NCBI RefSeq assembly: GCF_004803465.1
Contig: NZ_SRSF01000001.1
Location: 1,178,501-1,242,500, forward strand
Length of the DNA: 64,000 nucleotides
Direction: 5' to 3'
Origin: Neolewinella litorea
GTDB lineage: Bacteria > Bacteroidota > Bacteroidia > Chitinophagales > Saprospiraceae
The notes beneath the pieces are model-generated. The model was not told where the DNA came from and ran no database searches. It worked only from the letters and a program-made list of their open reading frames with translations. A program made the translations under genes and the position numbers. Position 1 is the stretch's first letter. Every line of letters begins with the position of its first letter. Of this stretch, positions 1 to 8,194 are shown piece after piece.

Positions 1-809
1 TCAGTCAGGCATTGGGATGCCAGGTCACGGTGGTGGCGACGGGCCCCACGCCCCTGGAGAAGTTTGACGATGACCTCGCCGACCTGCTCCGCCAAGCGGA
101 TGAAGACCGTGGTATGCGCTATCACTTAAACAGCCGCGTAGTGGCCGTAAAACAAGCCGAGGACCGTTTTGCCGTAGAGATCGAGGACGCCGGTGGCCAG
201 CGAACTACGGTCAGAACCGACAGGGTAATCCACTGCGCGGGCCGGATCGCCAATACGGAGCGGCTGAACCTGGAGGGGGCCGGTATTGAAACCGATGAAA
301 AGGGGCGCATCAAGGTGGACCGCCGCTTGCGTACCAACTTGTCCCACGTATACGCACTGGGCGATTGCGCCGGCACCGGACTGCCCTTGACTCCGGTGGC
401 CAGTCATGCCTCCGCGGTACTTAACGACAACCTGTTTTTCGAGGGGGATCGCGATCTAGACTACTATCCTATTCCAACGGTGGCGTTCGCCCTTCCCGGT
501 ATGGCCGCCGTAGGCATGACGGCCGAAGAAGTGGAAGGTTCCGGCCGCAATATCAGCACCCATTTTAGGGTCAATACCGATTGGTTCCACCCGCGGCACC
601 TCAATGCCTCGGTTTCCGCCTTTAAAGTGTTCGTGGACGACGACAAAGGGGTCGTGGTAGGCGCCCACCTGTTGGGTCCCGACGCAACGGAACTTATTAA
701 CCTGCTATACGTAGCTATCCGCCAGAAGATCCTGATCCAGGATTTGCAACATATGATCTTCGCTTATCCGACGGCGGCTTCTATGGTGCAGTCGATGGTC
801 AAGGCGTAG
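1..809 (+). CDS. FAD/NAD(P) disulfide-reductase-like oxidoreductase, C-terminal part (cut by window edge)
   Basis: The reading frame is open to the left edge, so the N-terminal FAD-binding region is missing. What remains is the end of the NAD(P)-binding domain (GCQVTVV, VIHCAGRIANTERL), the second FAD motif (YALGDCAG, about codon 120) and the dimerisation domain (IPTVAFALPGMAAVGMTAEE). This is the fold of glutathione reductase, dihydrolipoamide dehydrogenase and mercuric reductase. The class I enzymes carry a His-Pro-Thr...Glu motif near the C-terminus that supplies the catalytic base. Here the matching stretch reads IFAYPTAASM, so the His-Glu dyad appears absent. A simple dithiol reductase is therefore unlikely; an NAD(P)H:acceptor oxidoreductase is a better guess. 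Substrate unknown. Confidence 0.85.
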   Translation, partial: SQALGCQVTVVATGPTPLEKFDDDLADLLRQADEDRGMRYHLNSRVVAVKQAEDRFAVEIEDAGGQRTTVRTDRVIHCAGRIANTERLNLEGAGIETDEKGRIKVDRRLRTNLSHVYALGDCAGTGLPLTPVASHASAVLNDNLFFEGDRDLDYYPIPTVAFALPGMAAVGMTAEEVEGSGRNISTHFRVNTDWFHPRHLNASVSAFKVFVDDDKGVVVGAHLLGPDATELINLLYVAIRQKILIQDLQHMIFAYPTAASMVQSMVKA

Positions 810-841
810 GGGTTAGAATTTGACGGTGGAGATATGTCTTA

Positions 842-866
842 TTGGCAGACGTCGGACGTCTGCCAA
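842..866. repeat. REP-like palindrome, copy 1
   Basis: A perfect inverted repeat with two 12-base arms (TTGGCAGACGTC and its complement) around a single central G. The core is shared with a second copy 74 bases downstream. It lies between the oxidoreductase and the polX-like gene. It has no T-tract and is not a typical terminator. It resembles dispersed extragenic palindromes, but this window alone cannot show genome-wide dispersal. Confidence 0.8.
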
Positions 867-915
867 AATTACAGGCTTGATAGCTAGCGAAACCAAGCTT
901 TTAAATTATGACAAA

Positions 916-940
916 GTGGCAGACGTCGGACGTCTGCCAC
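916..940. repeat. REP-like palindrome, copy 2
   Basis: Second perfect palindrome with 12-base arms (GTGGCAGACGTC and its complement) and the same central G. Compared with copy 1, the outermost base pair differs on both arms (T-A in copy 1, G-C here), so complementarity is kept. The inner 23 bases are identical. Confidence 0.8.
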
Positions 941-986
941 TCTGACACCTCCCGCTTCTCGTCATCTCCCTTTTCCCACCACCCAT

Positions 987-994
987 TACCTTCG
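987..994 (+). promoter_or_regulatory. -7 promoter element (TACCTTCG) of the polX-like gene
   Basis: TACCTTCG fits the Bacteroidota -7 consensus TAnnTTTG with one mismatch. Only four bases separate it from the ATG at 999, which predicts a leaderless or almost leaderless transcript. No clear -33 TTTG was found at the ideal distance. Confidence 0.45.
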
Positions 995-998
995 CAGC

Positions 999-2663
999 AT
1001 GACCAATCCCGAGATCGCCAGCCACTTTCGCGAACTGGGCAAGCTCATGGAGCTGCACGGCGACAACCCCTTCAAGATCCGCTCCTACACCAATGCCTAC
1101 AACAAACTGCGGAAGGTCGAGCGCAACCTGGCTACGATGAGCCCGGAAGAATTGCAGGAGCTCGAAGGGGTGGGCAAAGCGATCGCCGACAAGATCCACG
1201 AGTTGGCCACCACCGGCACAATGGAAACCCTCGAAAAGTGGCGCGCCCAGACTCCTGAGGGCGTCCGGGAAATGCTTCACATCAGTGGCTTCGGACCGAA
1301 AAAGGTCAAAGCGGTCTGGGACGGCCTAGGCGTCACCACCGTCGGCCAGCTTCTTTACGCGATCAACGAGAACCGGCTAGTCGAACTCAAAGGCTTCGGG
1401 CTCAAGACCCAGGAAACCCTCAAGCACAAACTTGAGTTCCTGCAAAAAAGCCGCGGCCGCTTCCTTTACCGCACCATTGCCCTGGCGAGCGAGGCCCTTT
1501 TGGAACAACTAAGGGAACTGCACCCCACCGAACGTTTCGAGCCTACCGGGGCCCTGCGGCGCGGCTGCCCTACCCTCTCCGGCATTGAACTGTTGACGAC
1601 CCTGGCACCCGCGCTTGTCGCCAAAATTCCCGGCCTGAATGTGAACGAAATTGACGAGGAGCGCACGCAGGGCGCGATCGATGACCTCCCCTTTACCTTC
1701 TACCACTGTGCGCCGGAGAACTTTGGCAGCAAGCAATTTCGGTACACCGGAAGCAAGGAATTTTTGCGGGCCTTCGTTGAGCGGTTTCCGGAGACTGACT
1801 TCTCGGGCTTGCCGACGGAGGACGCCGTTTTTGCGCGGGCGCAGGTGCAGTGGATAGCCCCCGAATTGCGCGAGGAAGCGTGGTTCCTGAATCCAGCCCA
1901 GGCCGCATCGCCAAGCAGCGAACTGGTAACCGAACAAGACATCCGCGGGGTGGTCCACGTCCACACCACCTACAGCGACGGCATACATTCCCTGCGGCAA
2001 ATGGCCGAAGCGGCGCGCGACAAGGGTTACGAATACATCCTCATCACCGACCACTCGCAGGCGGCCTTTTACGCCAACGGACTGAAGCCCGATCGCGTCA
2101 GGGAGCAGTGGCGGGAAATCGACGACCTGAACCGGGACCTTGCACCATTCCGAATCATCAAAGGCACCGAATGCGATATCCTATCGGACGGAAGCCTGGA
2201 CTACGACGAAGAGTTACTGGCTGGCTTTGAGGTAGTTATCGCCTCCATTCACAGCAACCTGAATATGGACAAGGAACGCGCCACCCAGCGACTGCTCACC
2301 GCGATCCGCCACCCCAGCACTACCATTCTGGGACACCCTACCGGCCGCCTGCTGCTCAGCCGGGAAGGCTACCCTATCGATCACGCCCGGGTGATTGACG
2401 CCTGCGCGGAGCACGGCGTAGCCATCGAACTGAACGCCAACCCTTACCGCCTGGACCTCGACTGGTCCTGGTTGCCCTACGCTCGCGAGCGCGGCGTACC
2501 CATCAGCATCAATCCCGACGCTCACAGCACGGGGGGCATCGATGACATCCGGTGGGGCGTGGTAGCGGCGCGCAAGGGGGGTCTTACCCCGGAGCAGTGC
2601 CTGAACGCCGGAAGCGCCGAAAATCTCCTGCGTTTTGCCGGCTGCAGTACAACCAAATCTTAG
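999..2663 (+). CDS. PolX-family protein: degenerate polymerase domain with intact PHP phosphoesterase domain
   Basis: 554 residues with family X layout: helix-hairpin-helix N-terminal region (ELEGVGKAIADKIHEL about 53-70; second HhH about 94-135), palm region about 180-300 and C-terminal PHP domain about 315-545. The PHP metal motifs are all visible: HVHTTYSDG (320-328), TDHS (350-353), GTECDI (389-394), SIHS (416-419), GHP (445-447) and NPDAHS (505-510). The palm normally carries catalytic aspartates in a GDIDLL-type motif. Here the matching place reads LSGIELL (193-199), so the two metal-binding Asp are gone. The protein probably keeps 3'-5' exonuclease or phosphoesterase activity in DNA repair but not DNA synthesis. 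The family assignment is firm; loss of polymerase activity is inferred from the motif. Confidence 0.9.
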   Translation: MTNPEIASHFRELGKLMELHGDNPFKIRSYTNAYNKLRKVERNLATMSPEELQELEGVGKAIADKIHELATTGTMETLEKWRAQTPEGVREMLHISGFGPKKVKAVWDGLGVTTVGQLLYAINENRLVELKGFGLKTQETLKHKLEFLQKSRGRFLYRTIALASEALLEQLRELHPTERFEPTGALRRGCPTLSGIELLTTLAPALVAKIPGLNVNEIDEERTQGAIDDLPFTFYHCAPENFGSKQFRYTGSKEFLRAFVERFPETDFSGLPTEDAVFARAQVQWIAPELREEAWFLNPAQAASPSSELVTEQDIRGVVHVHTTYSDGIHSLRQMAEAARDKGYEYILITDHSQAAFYANGLKPDRVREQWREIDDLNRDLAPFRIIKGTECDILSDGSLDYDEELLAGFEVVIASIHSNLNMDKERATQRLLTAIRHPSTTILGHPTGRLLLSREGYPIDHARVIDACAEHGVAIELNANPYRLDLDWSWLPYARERGVPISINPDAHSTGGIDDIRWGVVAARKGGLTPEQCLNAGSAENLLRFAGCSTTKS

Positions 2664-2692
2664 ATAAGCGAGTCTCGGCAAATCCCTTTTTA

Positions 2693-2700
2693 TATATTTG
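2693..2700 (+). promoter_or_regulatory. -7 element (TATATTTG) in the leader region of susC
   Basis: Exact TAnnTTTG match about 190 bases upstream of the susC start, just after the polX-like stop. The -33 element is not clear. It is the best promoter candidate for the susC/susD pair and would give a long 5' leader. The remaining bases up to 2892 are AT-richer than their surroundings and show no other recognisable signal. Confidence 0.45.
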
Positions 2701-2892
2701 CGGCCCGGTAGTTGTCCCGACAATTTCCGATTTCAATCAATCGCTCTGGCAGCGTTAAGTCGCCGGTAAAGGTTATTCGGAGAGCATTAGGCAAACGTGT
2801 ATTTTTTTCTCTATCCCGGTTCATTTTCCAAACTATGTTTTGGACAAGTACCCGGGACCCAATCAACCAATTCTTACTAATCAAACCACAGT

Positions 2893-5892
2893 ATGAAGTC
2901 ATTTAAACTAATTGTGTGGGTGCTCCTCCTGGGGAGTGTCAGCGCCCTGCACGCGCAGCAAATCACCGGAACGGTGGTGGATGAGTCCGGAATGGGCCTC
3001 ATCGGTGCTACCGTGCTGGTCACCGGAACGTCCACCGGTACCGTTACCGACATCGACGGTAACTTCTCGCTCGCCGTGCCCCCGGTCGCCAACTCTCTGA
3101 CCATCTCCTACACCGGCTTCTCCAGCCAGGTCGTAGACCTGTTGGAAGGACAGACCGACTACCAGATCATCCTTACCGAGGACGGCATCGGCCTCGACGA
3201 GGTTCTCGTTATCGGTTACTCCCCCGTTAAGCGGAAGGACCTGGTCGGCTCCGTATCCTCCATCAGCGCTGAGGACATCGACGTGCAGGCCGGATCTACC
3301 GTTCAGTCTGCCCTCCGCAACGCCGCCGGCGTAGTGGTCCAGCAGAGCAGCGGTGCCCCCGGTGCCGGCTACAACATCCGCGTCCGGGGTTCTACTTCCA
3401 TCACCGCCTCCAACGAGCCCCTCTTCGTCGTTGACGGAGTACCGGTCATCTCTGGAGACTTCGCCCAGACGGGCATCGGTGGACAGGGAACCAACGCCCT
3501 GGCCGACATCAACCCTTCGGACATCGAATCGATGGAAATCCTGAAGGACGCGTCCACCACGGCCATCTACGGTAGCCGGGCTGCCAACGGTGTTGTCCTG
3601 ATTACCACCAAGTCGGGTAAGGCCGGCAAGACCAAGTTCGACATCAACAGTTCTTACGGCTTCAACGAGCCCATCAAGCTGATCGAGGTCGTTGACAACA
3701 AAGGCTACACCGACTACATCGAGGAGCGTTACGGAACGCGGAACATCAGCGCACTGAGCTCCGGCCTGGATACCAGCGTGTACAACAACTGGCAGGATCT
3801 GATCTACGACCGCAACCCCATCGTAAGCACCGACGTATCGATGTCGGGTGGCGACGCCAAGACCAAGTTCTACACGGCCCTCAGCTACGACGACAACCAG
3901 GGCGCCCTGAACGGCACCCGGTTCCGCCGCTACAGCACCCGTCTGAACCTGAGCCACAACCCCACCGACAAGATGGTCACCACCTTCAACCTGGGGTACA
4001 CGAACAGCAACAACAAGCTGATCCAAAACGACAACAACATTTACGGAGCCACCTCTTCGGCCATCCTGCTGCCCCCCACCGTCCCCATCCGCAACGCTGA
4101 TGGCACCTTCGGATCGGTCTTCGGCCTGGAGAACCCCATCGCGGCTACCACCGAGTACCAGAACCGCCTGATCACCAACCGCCTTATCGGAAACGTTGCG
4201 GCTACCTACTACCTGCTCAACGAGCTGTCGTTCACCGCCAAACTCGGTGCCGACATTGCCAGTCTCCGTGAGAAGGTATTCGAGCCCAGCACCCTGCAGT
4301 CGAGTGCCAATGGCCAGATCGCCGAAGGTTCGACGACCAACACCCGTCTGATCAACGAATACACCATGAACTACAACGGTTCCTTCGGAACCACCCAGTT
4401 CACGGCCGTTGCCGGTGCCATCTTCCAGCGCGACGACATCGTTCGCAACTACTTCGTGACCAACGACGTACCTACCAACAACTTCCCCAGCGCCGACGCC
4501 GCCGCCAACCCGGCCTCCGTTACCGGCGACCTGTCCGGCGACGTGCTGCACAGCTACATTGCCAACGTCAACTTCAACTTCGGCAGCAGCCTGTACCTGT
4601 CCGGTTCGGTGCGCGCTGACGGATCCAGCCGCTTCATCAACGACCGTTGGGGCATCTTCCCCGGCCTCGCTGCCGGTTACAACTTCGCCAACGGCGGAAA
4701 CCTCGGCAACATCGACCTGCTGAAACTGCGCGCCAGCTTCGGCCTGACCGGTAACAACAACATCGGCAACTTCACCACCCGCCAGCTCTACGCCGGCGGC
4801 GCTACCTACCTCGATGCCCCGGGTATCGTGCCCTCGCAGATCGGTAACCCCGACCTGATCTGGGAAAGCACCGCGCAGTTTGACATCGGCGTTGACGCCG
4901 GTTTCCTTAACAACCGCATCGGAGCCACCTTCGACTTCTACGTCAAGAACACCTCCGACCTGATCCTGAACCGCCCCATCCCGACGACCTCCGGTTTCTC
5001 GGTAGTCCCCCAGAACATTGGCGACATGCGTAACGTCGGTGTTGAGGCTTCGCTAACCTTCGTGAACGTACAAGAAACGGACTTCGACTGGACCACCACC
5101 CTCTTTGGTGCCGTCAACAAGAACGAAGTGCTGTCTCTCTACGAGGACCAGCCGCAGGACTTCGGCTTCGCTACCCGCCTGGCCGTTGGTGAGCCCATCG
5201 GCAGCTTCTTTGGCTACGAGACCGACGGTATCTTCCAGAACCAGGCCGAGATCGACGCCGTCAACGCCCTGAACGACGACCGCGACTACCAGACTGGTGT
5301 TGCCCCCGGCGACATCCGCTTTGTTGACCAGAACGGCGACGGCATCATCAACGACGACGACCGCACCTTCATCGGTAACGCCCTGCCCGACTTCACCGGC
5401 GGTGTAGACAACAAGCTGAACTACAAAAACTTCGGCCTGTCGTTCTTCTTCCAGTTCAACCTGGGCAACGAGGTGTACAACAATAACCTCGCCTTCGCCG
5501 AAGGCCTGAACAGCGTTTTCGCCCCCACCGTACGGGCTTACGAAAACGCCTGGCGTGAGGAAGGAGACGGCAACGTCTTCCCCCGCATCACCGGCGGATC
5601 CGGCGCCAGCAACAACCGCCAGGACAGCGACCGCTTCGTCGAAGACGGATCGTTCGTGCGCCTGAAGACCGCCACCTTCTCTTACAACCTGCCGAGCAGC
5701 GTTCTCGACGCCATCAACTTCCGCGCCCTGCGCCTCTACGTTCGTGGCACGAACCTGATCACTTGGACCGATTACAGCTGGTTTGACCCCGAGGTTAACT
5801 CCTTCGGTGACTCCAACGTAGCCCTCGGTACCGACTTCCTGACCTCCCCCGTGGGACGTACGGTAGAATTTGGCATCAACATCGGGCTCTAG
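2893..5892 (+). CDS. SusC/RagA-family TonB-linked outer-membrane transporter
   Basis: 999 residues. An N-terminal signal peptide ends near LHAQ (residue 21). It is followed by a carboxypeptidase-D-regulatory-like domain (about 23-98) and a TonB plug domain with the SusC signature (DEVLVIGYSPVKRKDLVGSV; later NIRVRGSTSI, PLFVVDGVPV, IYGSRAANGVVLITTKSGK). The rest is a 22-strand-type beta-barrel ending in an aromatic-containing terminal strand (TVEFGINIGL). It imports a ligand across the outer membrane using TonB energy, with the SusD lipoprotein as lid. The susD gene begins 31 bases downstream. Codon use is strongly biased to C-ending codons, unlike many neighbours, which suggests high expression. 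No glycosidase, protease or regulator lies beside the pair, so the ligand cannot be guessed. Confidence 0.95.
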   Translation: MKSFKLIVWVLLLGSVSALHAQQITGTVVDESGMGLIGATVLVTGTSTGTVTDIDGNFSLAVPPVANSLTISYTGFSSQVVDLLEGQTDYQIILTEDGIGLDEVLVIGYSPVKRKDLVGSVSSISAEDIDVQAGSTVQSALRNAAGVVVQQSSGAPGAGYNIRVRGSTSITASNEPLFVVDGVPVISGDFAQTGIGGQGTNALADINPSDIESMEILKDASTTAIYGSRAANGVVLITTKSGKAGKTKFDINSSYGFNEPIKLIEVVDNKGYTDYIEERYGTRNISALSSGLDTSVYNNWQDLIYDRNPIVSTDVSMSGGDAKTKFYTALSYDDNQGALNGTRFRRYSTRLNLSHNPTDKMVTTFNLGYTNSNNKLIQNDNNIYGATSSAILLPPTVPIRNADGTFGSVFGLENPIAATTEYQNRLITNRLIGNVAATYYLLNELSFTAKLGADIASLREKVFEPSTLQSSANGQIAEGSTTNTRLINEYTMNYNGSFGTTQFTAVAGAIFQRDDIVRNYFVTNDVPTNNFPSADAAANPASVTGDLSGDVLHSYIANVNFNFGSSLYLSGSVRADGSSRFINDRWGIFPGLAAGYNFANGGNLGNIDLLKLRASFGLTGNNNIGNFTTRQLYAGGATYLDAPGIVPSQIGNPDLIWESTAQFDIGVDAGFLNNRIGATFDFYVKNTSDLILNRPIPTTSGFSVVPQNIGDMRNVGVEASLTFVNVQETDFDWTTTLFGAVNKNEVLSLYEDQPQDFGFATRLAVGEPIGSFFGYETDGIFQNQAEIDAVNALNDDRDYQTGVAPGDIRFVDQNGDGIINDDDRTFIGNALPDFTGGVDNKLNYKNFGLSFFFQFNLGNEVYNNNLAFAEGLNSVFAPTVRAYENAWREEGDGNVFPRITGGSGASNNRQDSDRFVEDGSFVRLKTATFSYNLPSSVLDAINFRALRLYVRGTNLITWTDYSWFDPEVNSFGDSNVALGTDFLTSPVGRTVEFGINIGL

Positions 5893-5923
5893 TCTTTCAC
5901 TCCAAGAAACTCAAATTACAATT

Positions 5924-7252
5924 ATGTTAAAGCAATATAACAGCCTCATCTGGCTGGTCTTCCTGGTCGGGTTCACCTCGTGTGACTACTTCGATATGGA
6001 TGCCATCGACCCCATTGACGCCGTGCCCGCAGAGGCCGCCATCACCGACGCCACTTCGGCCCGTGCCGCCCGCGCCGGTGTATACGACGCCCTGCAGGAC
6101 AATAGCTTCGACCGCCACCTGGCCGGATACCAGTACTACAGCGACGAAGCCGACTGGACCGGCACCTTCCCTACCCGCGAAGAGTTCGACATCTACAGTG
6201 TACAGACCGGCAACTCCACCCTGGCCGGCATGTTCTCCTCCCACTATTACACGATCAACGTAGCGAATAACATCCTCGAGATCCTGCCCAGTGTGGAAGA
6301 TCCTACCCTGACCGATGAAGCTTTCCGCAACAGCATCCTGGCCGAAGCCCGCTTCGGTCGCGCTTTCGCCTACCTCGAGCTCGTTCTCGGTTGGGGTGAT
6401 GTACCCCTCATCCTCACCCCCACCCGGGGCGTGGGCGAGGAACTGAACGTCCCCAAGGACCCCGCTTCGGCCGTGTACGCCCAGATCATTTCCGACCTGG
6501 AGTTCGCCGCTGCCAACCTGCAGGATGACATTACCCTCGGCATGACCAAGGCCGCCGCCAACGCGCTGCTGGCTCGCGTCGCTCTGTACCAGGAACGCTG
6601 GCAGGACGCCATTGACTACGCTACCCTGGCCATCGGTGAAGATTACGACCTGACCAGCATCCCCTACATGGAGGACGAAATCTGGTTCCTGAAGTACAGC
6701 TCCACCGACGGCAACAGCCTCGCCTTCTTCTACGCTCCCTCCGCCCTGAATGGCCGCCTCAGCATTTCGCCCTCCAGCGAGCTGATCAACGCCTTTGAGG
6801 AAGGTGACCTGCGGAAAGACGCCACGATCGATACCCTTGACGGCACTTTCTATGGTGTCAAGTACGACGATTTCAACGCTTCCTCCGGTTCACAGACCGA
6901 CCCCATCCGCTTCATCCGCGGAGCGGAGATGGTACTCATCATTTCCGAGGCTTCGGCCCGCCTGGGAGACTTCGAAACCGCCACCGAAATGATCAATATG
7001 GTGCGTAACCGTGCCGGTCTGGACGACATCGAACTCAACGCCGAGAACTTCGAGGACGCCATCCTGCAGGAGCGCTTCGTAGAACTGGCCCTGGAAAGCG
7101 GCCACCGCCTCTGGGACGTTCGCCGTATGGGTCGCGCCCTGGAGATCTTCGGCCCCGGCGGCTACGATCCCTGCGACGACGTATGGCCCCTGCCCCAGCG
7201 GGAAATTGACCGTAACCCTGCCCTGGAGCAAAACGGTTGCTGCAACTGCTAG
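5924..7252 (+). CDS. SusD/RagB-family surface lipoprotein
   Basis: 442 residues from the ATG at 5924. This start was chosen because it opens a lipoprotein signal peptide ending GFTSC; an upstream in-frame ATG at 5870 lies inside susC and adds no signal. After the lipidated Cys comes DYFDMD, an acidic stretch like the surface-export signal of Bacteroidota lipoproteins. SusD hallmarks: ARFGRAFAYLELVLGWGDVPLI (about 127-148), repeated helical TPR-like segments (ARVALYQERWQDAIDYATLA), the EASARLGDFETATEMINMVR stretch and the C-terminal RLWDVRRMGRALEI motif. It pairs with SusC as its lid. The protein ends in NGCCNC, an unusual cysteine-rich terminus. It is somewhat shorter than typical SusD proteins. 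Confidence 0.95.
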   Translation: MLKQYNSLIWLVFLVGFTSCDYFDMDAIDPIDAVPAEAAITDATSARAARAGVYDALQDNSFDRHLAGYQYYSDEADWTGTFPTREEFDIYSVQTGNSTLAGMFSSHYYTINVANNILEILPSVEDPTLTDEAFRNSILAEARFGRAFAYLELVLGWGDVPLILTPTRGVGEELNVPKDPASAVYAQIISDLEFAAANLQDDITLGMTKAAANALLARVALYQERWQDAIDYATLAIGEDYDLTSIPYMEDEIWFLKYSSTDGNSLAFFYAPSALNGRLSISPSSELINAFEEGDLRKDATIDTLDGTFYGVKYDDFNASSGSQTDPIRFIRGAEMVLIISEASARLGDFETATEMINMVRNRAGLDDIELNAENFEDAILQERFVELALESGHRLWDVRRMGRALEIFGPGGYDPCDDVWPLPQREIDRNPALEQNGCCNC

Positions 7253-7275
7253 GCCGTTAAGCCTAATATTGGATC

Positions 7276-7307
7276 AACGCCCCGCTTCGGTTTCGAAGCG
7301 GGGCGTT
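7276..7307 (+). terminator. Strong hairpin terminator after susD
   Basis: Perfect 14-base-pair stem (AACGCCCCGCTTCG and its complement) with a GTTT loop, starting 24 bases after the susD stop. The tail is not T-rich (GTATATTGG) and merges directly into a promoter-like element. The same 10-base sequence, TATTGGATCA, occurs on both sides of the hairpin. Confidence 0.8.
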
Positions 7308-7308
7308 G

Positions 7309-7316
7309 TATATTGG
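7309..7316 (+). promoter_or_regulatory. Promoter-like TATATTGG element after the susD terminator
   Basis: TATATTGG is one base from TAnnTTTG and lies 17 bases before the ATG at 7334. The same octamer precedes the S9 peptidase gene at 31785. No clear -33 element. Confidence 0.35.
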
Positions 7317-7333
7317 ATCATACGGTTTACCTT

Positions 7334-7543
7334 ATGCGTCATCTTCACTTGCGACAAGTTTTCTTGGTAGTCATTCTGGTTTGCCTACTGATCGACATCA
7401 CCGCAGGGATCACCTGTGCCAATATTTCCGGTGGTAGAGGCGGTGGATACACCCTGGGCTTCACGCTTACCCCATGGCTGTGGGCGCCTTCCCTTCTGGG
7501 GGTCGTTTGGTTTATCCTTCGCCGGACGGGCAGTCGTTTATAG
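7334..7543 (+). CDS. Small two-helix membrane protein, unknown
   Basis: 69 residues from the ATG at 7334. A TTG at 7313 in the same frame would overlap the promoter-like element and is less likely. Two hydrophobic segments are visible (about residues 9-28 and 45-62), separated by a glycine-rich loop (SGGRGGGYTLG), with a positively charged C-terminal tail. It resembles no family I can name. It lies alone between the susD terminator and a flavin reductase, so its position gives no functional hint. Coding status is supported mainly by the membrane pattern and the promoter-like element. Confidence 0.45.
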   Translation: MRHLHLRQVFLVVILVCLLIDITAGITCANISGGRGGGYTLGFTLTPWLWAPSLLGVVWFILRRTGSRL

Positions 7544-7598
7544 GGCGCGGACGCGGGTGCCGGGGACTGTGGTAACCCAATGGCCGGCAAAATTGTAC

Positions 7599-7606
7599 TA
7601 CGTTTG
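7599..7606 (+). promoter_or_regulatory. -7 element (TACGTTTG) of the flavin reductase gene
   Basis: Exact TAnnTTTG match ending 21 bases before the ATG at 7628. The -33 region is not recognisable. Confidence 0.45.
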
Positions 7607-7627
7607 CACTGCCTAACGCCCTTCCCC

Positions 7628-8164
7628 ATGATAACCGTCATTTCCGGAACCAACCGTCCCGAAAGCCGAACACTGCTGTTTGCCGAGTACTTCGTCGAGG
7701 TGTTGCGGGAGATGGGGCAGTCGCCACGCTTGCTGGACATGGCCGATATCCACCACGGGTACCTGCAGGAGGAAATGTACCAGGGTAAGCCCGGGGATCC
7801 CGACCTGCACAAGCTGCAGCGCGAATACATTCAACCCACCAGAAAATTTGCCGTCTTCGTGCCCGAATACAACGGCAGCTATCCGGGTGTCCTGAAACTT
7901 TTCCTGGACGGCATCTCCGTTCTGGACTATGCCGGCAATTTCAGCGGCAAACACGTCGCCCTGATCGGGGTAGCCTCCGGGCGCGCCGGCAACCTGCGGG
8001 GTATGGACCACCTGGCCGACGTTTTCGCGCATATGGGGGCCTGGGTATTGCCCAACCGCCTTCCCATCTCCGGGATCGAGAATCTGCTGACGGGGGACGA
8101 GCTGACCGACGCCGACACGAAAAACGCACTTCGGCTTCACGCTGAACAACTAATTGCCGCCTAG
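7628..8164 (+). CDS. NAD(P)H-dependent FMN reductase family protein
   Basis: 178 residues with a flavodoxin-like fold. The start at 7628 places the first beta-strand at the N-terminus (MITVISGTNRPESRTL), whose SGTNRPES is the phosphate-binding loop for FMN. VPEYNGSYPGVLKLFLDGI (about 80-98) is the second FMN-contact segment typical of NADPH-dependent FMN and azo reductases. GVASGRAGNLRGMDHL is the third. The protein is cytosolic. It probably reduces flavin or quinone-like substrates at the expense of NAD(P)H. The gene is followed after 30 bases by topA, with no obvious functional link. Confidence 0.85.
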   Translation: MITVISGTNRPESRTLLFAEYFVEVLREMGQSPRLLDMADIHHGYLQEEMYQGKPGDPDLHKLQREYIQPTRKFAVFVPEYNGSYPGVLKLFLDGISVLDYAGNFSGKHVALIGVASGRAGNLRGMDHLADVFAHMGAWVLPNRLPISGIENLLTGDELTDADTKNALRLHAEQLIAA

Positions 8165-8194
8165 AACCGTAATCCTAGAGGAAGCACAACATAT

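Noticed and set aside
842-940. Palindromes as intrinsic terminators
   Set aside because: They lack a T-tract and a normal loop, and two copies with covarying ends fit a dispersed repeat better.
2908-4551. Long open frame of 547 codons antisense to susC
   Set aside because: It is a shadow of the C-rich, GC-biased susC codons; composition is Val/Gly/Asp-rich without any domain, while the sense strand is a clear SusC.
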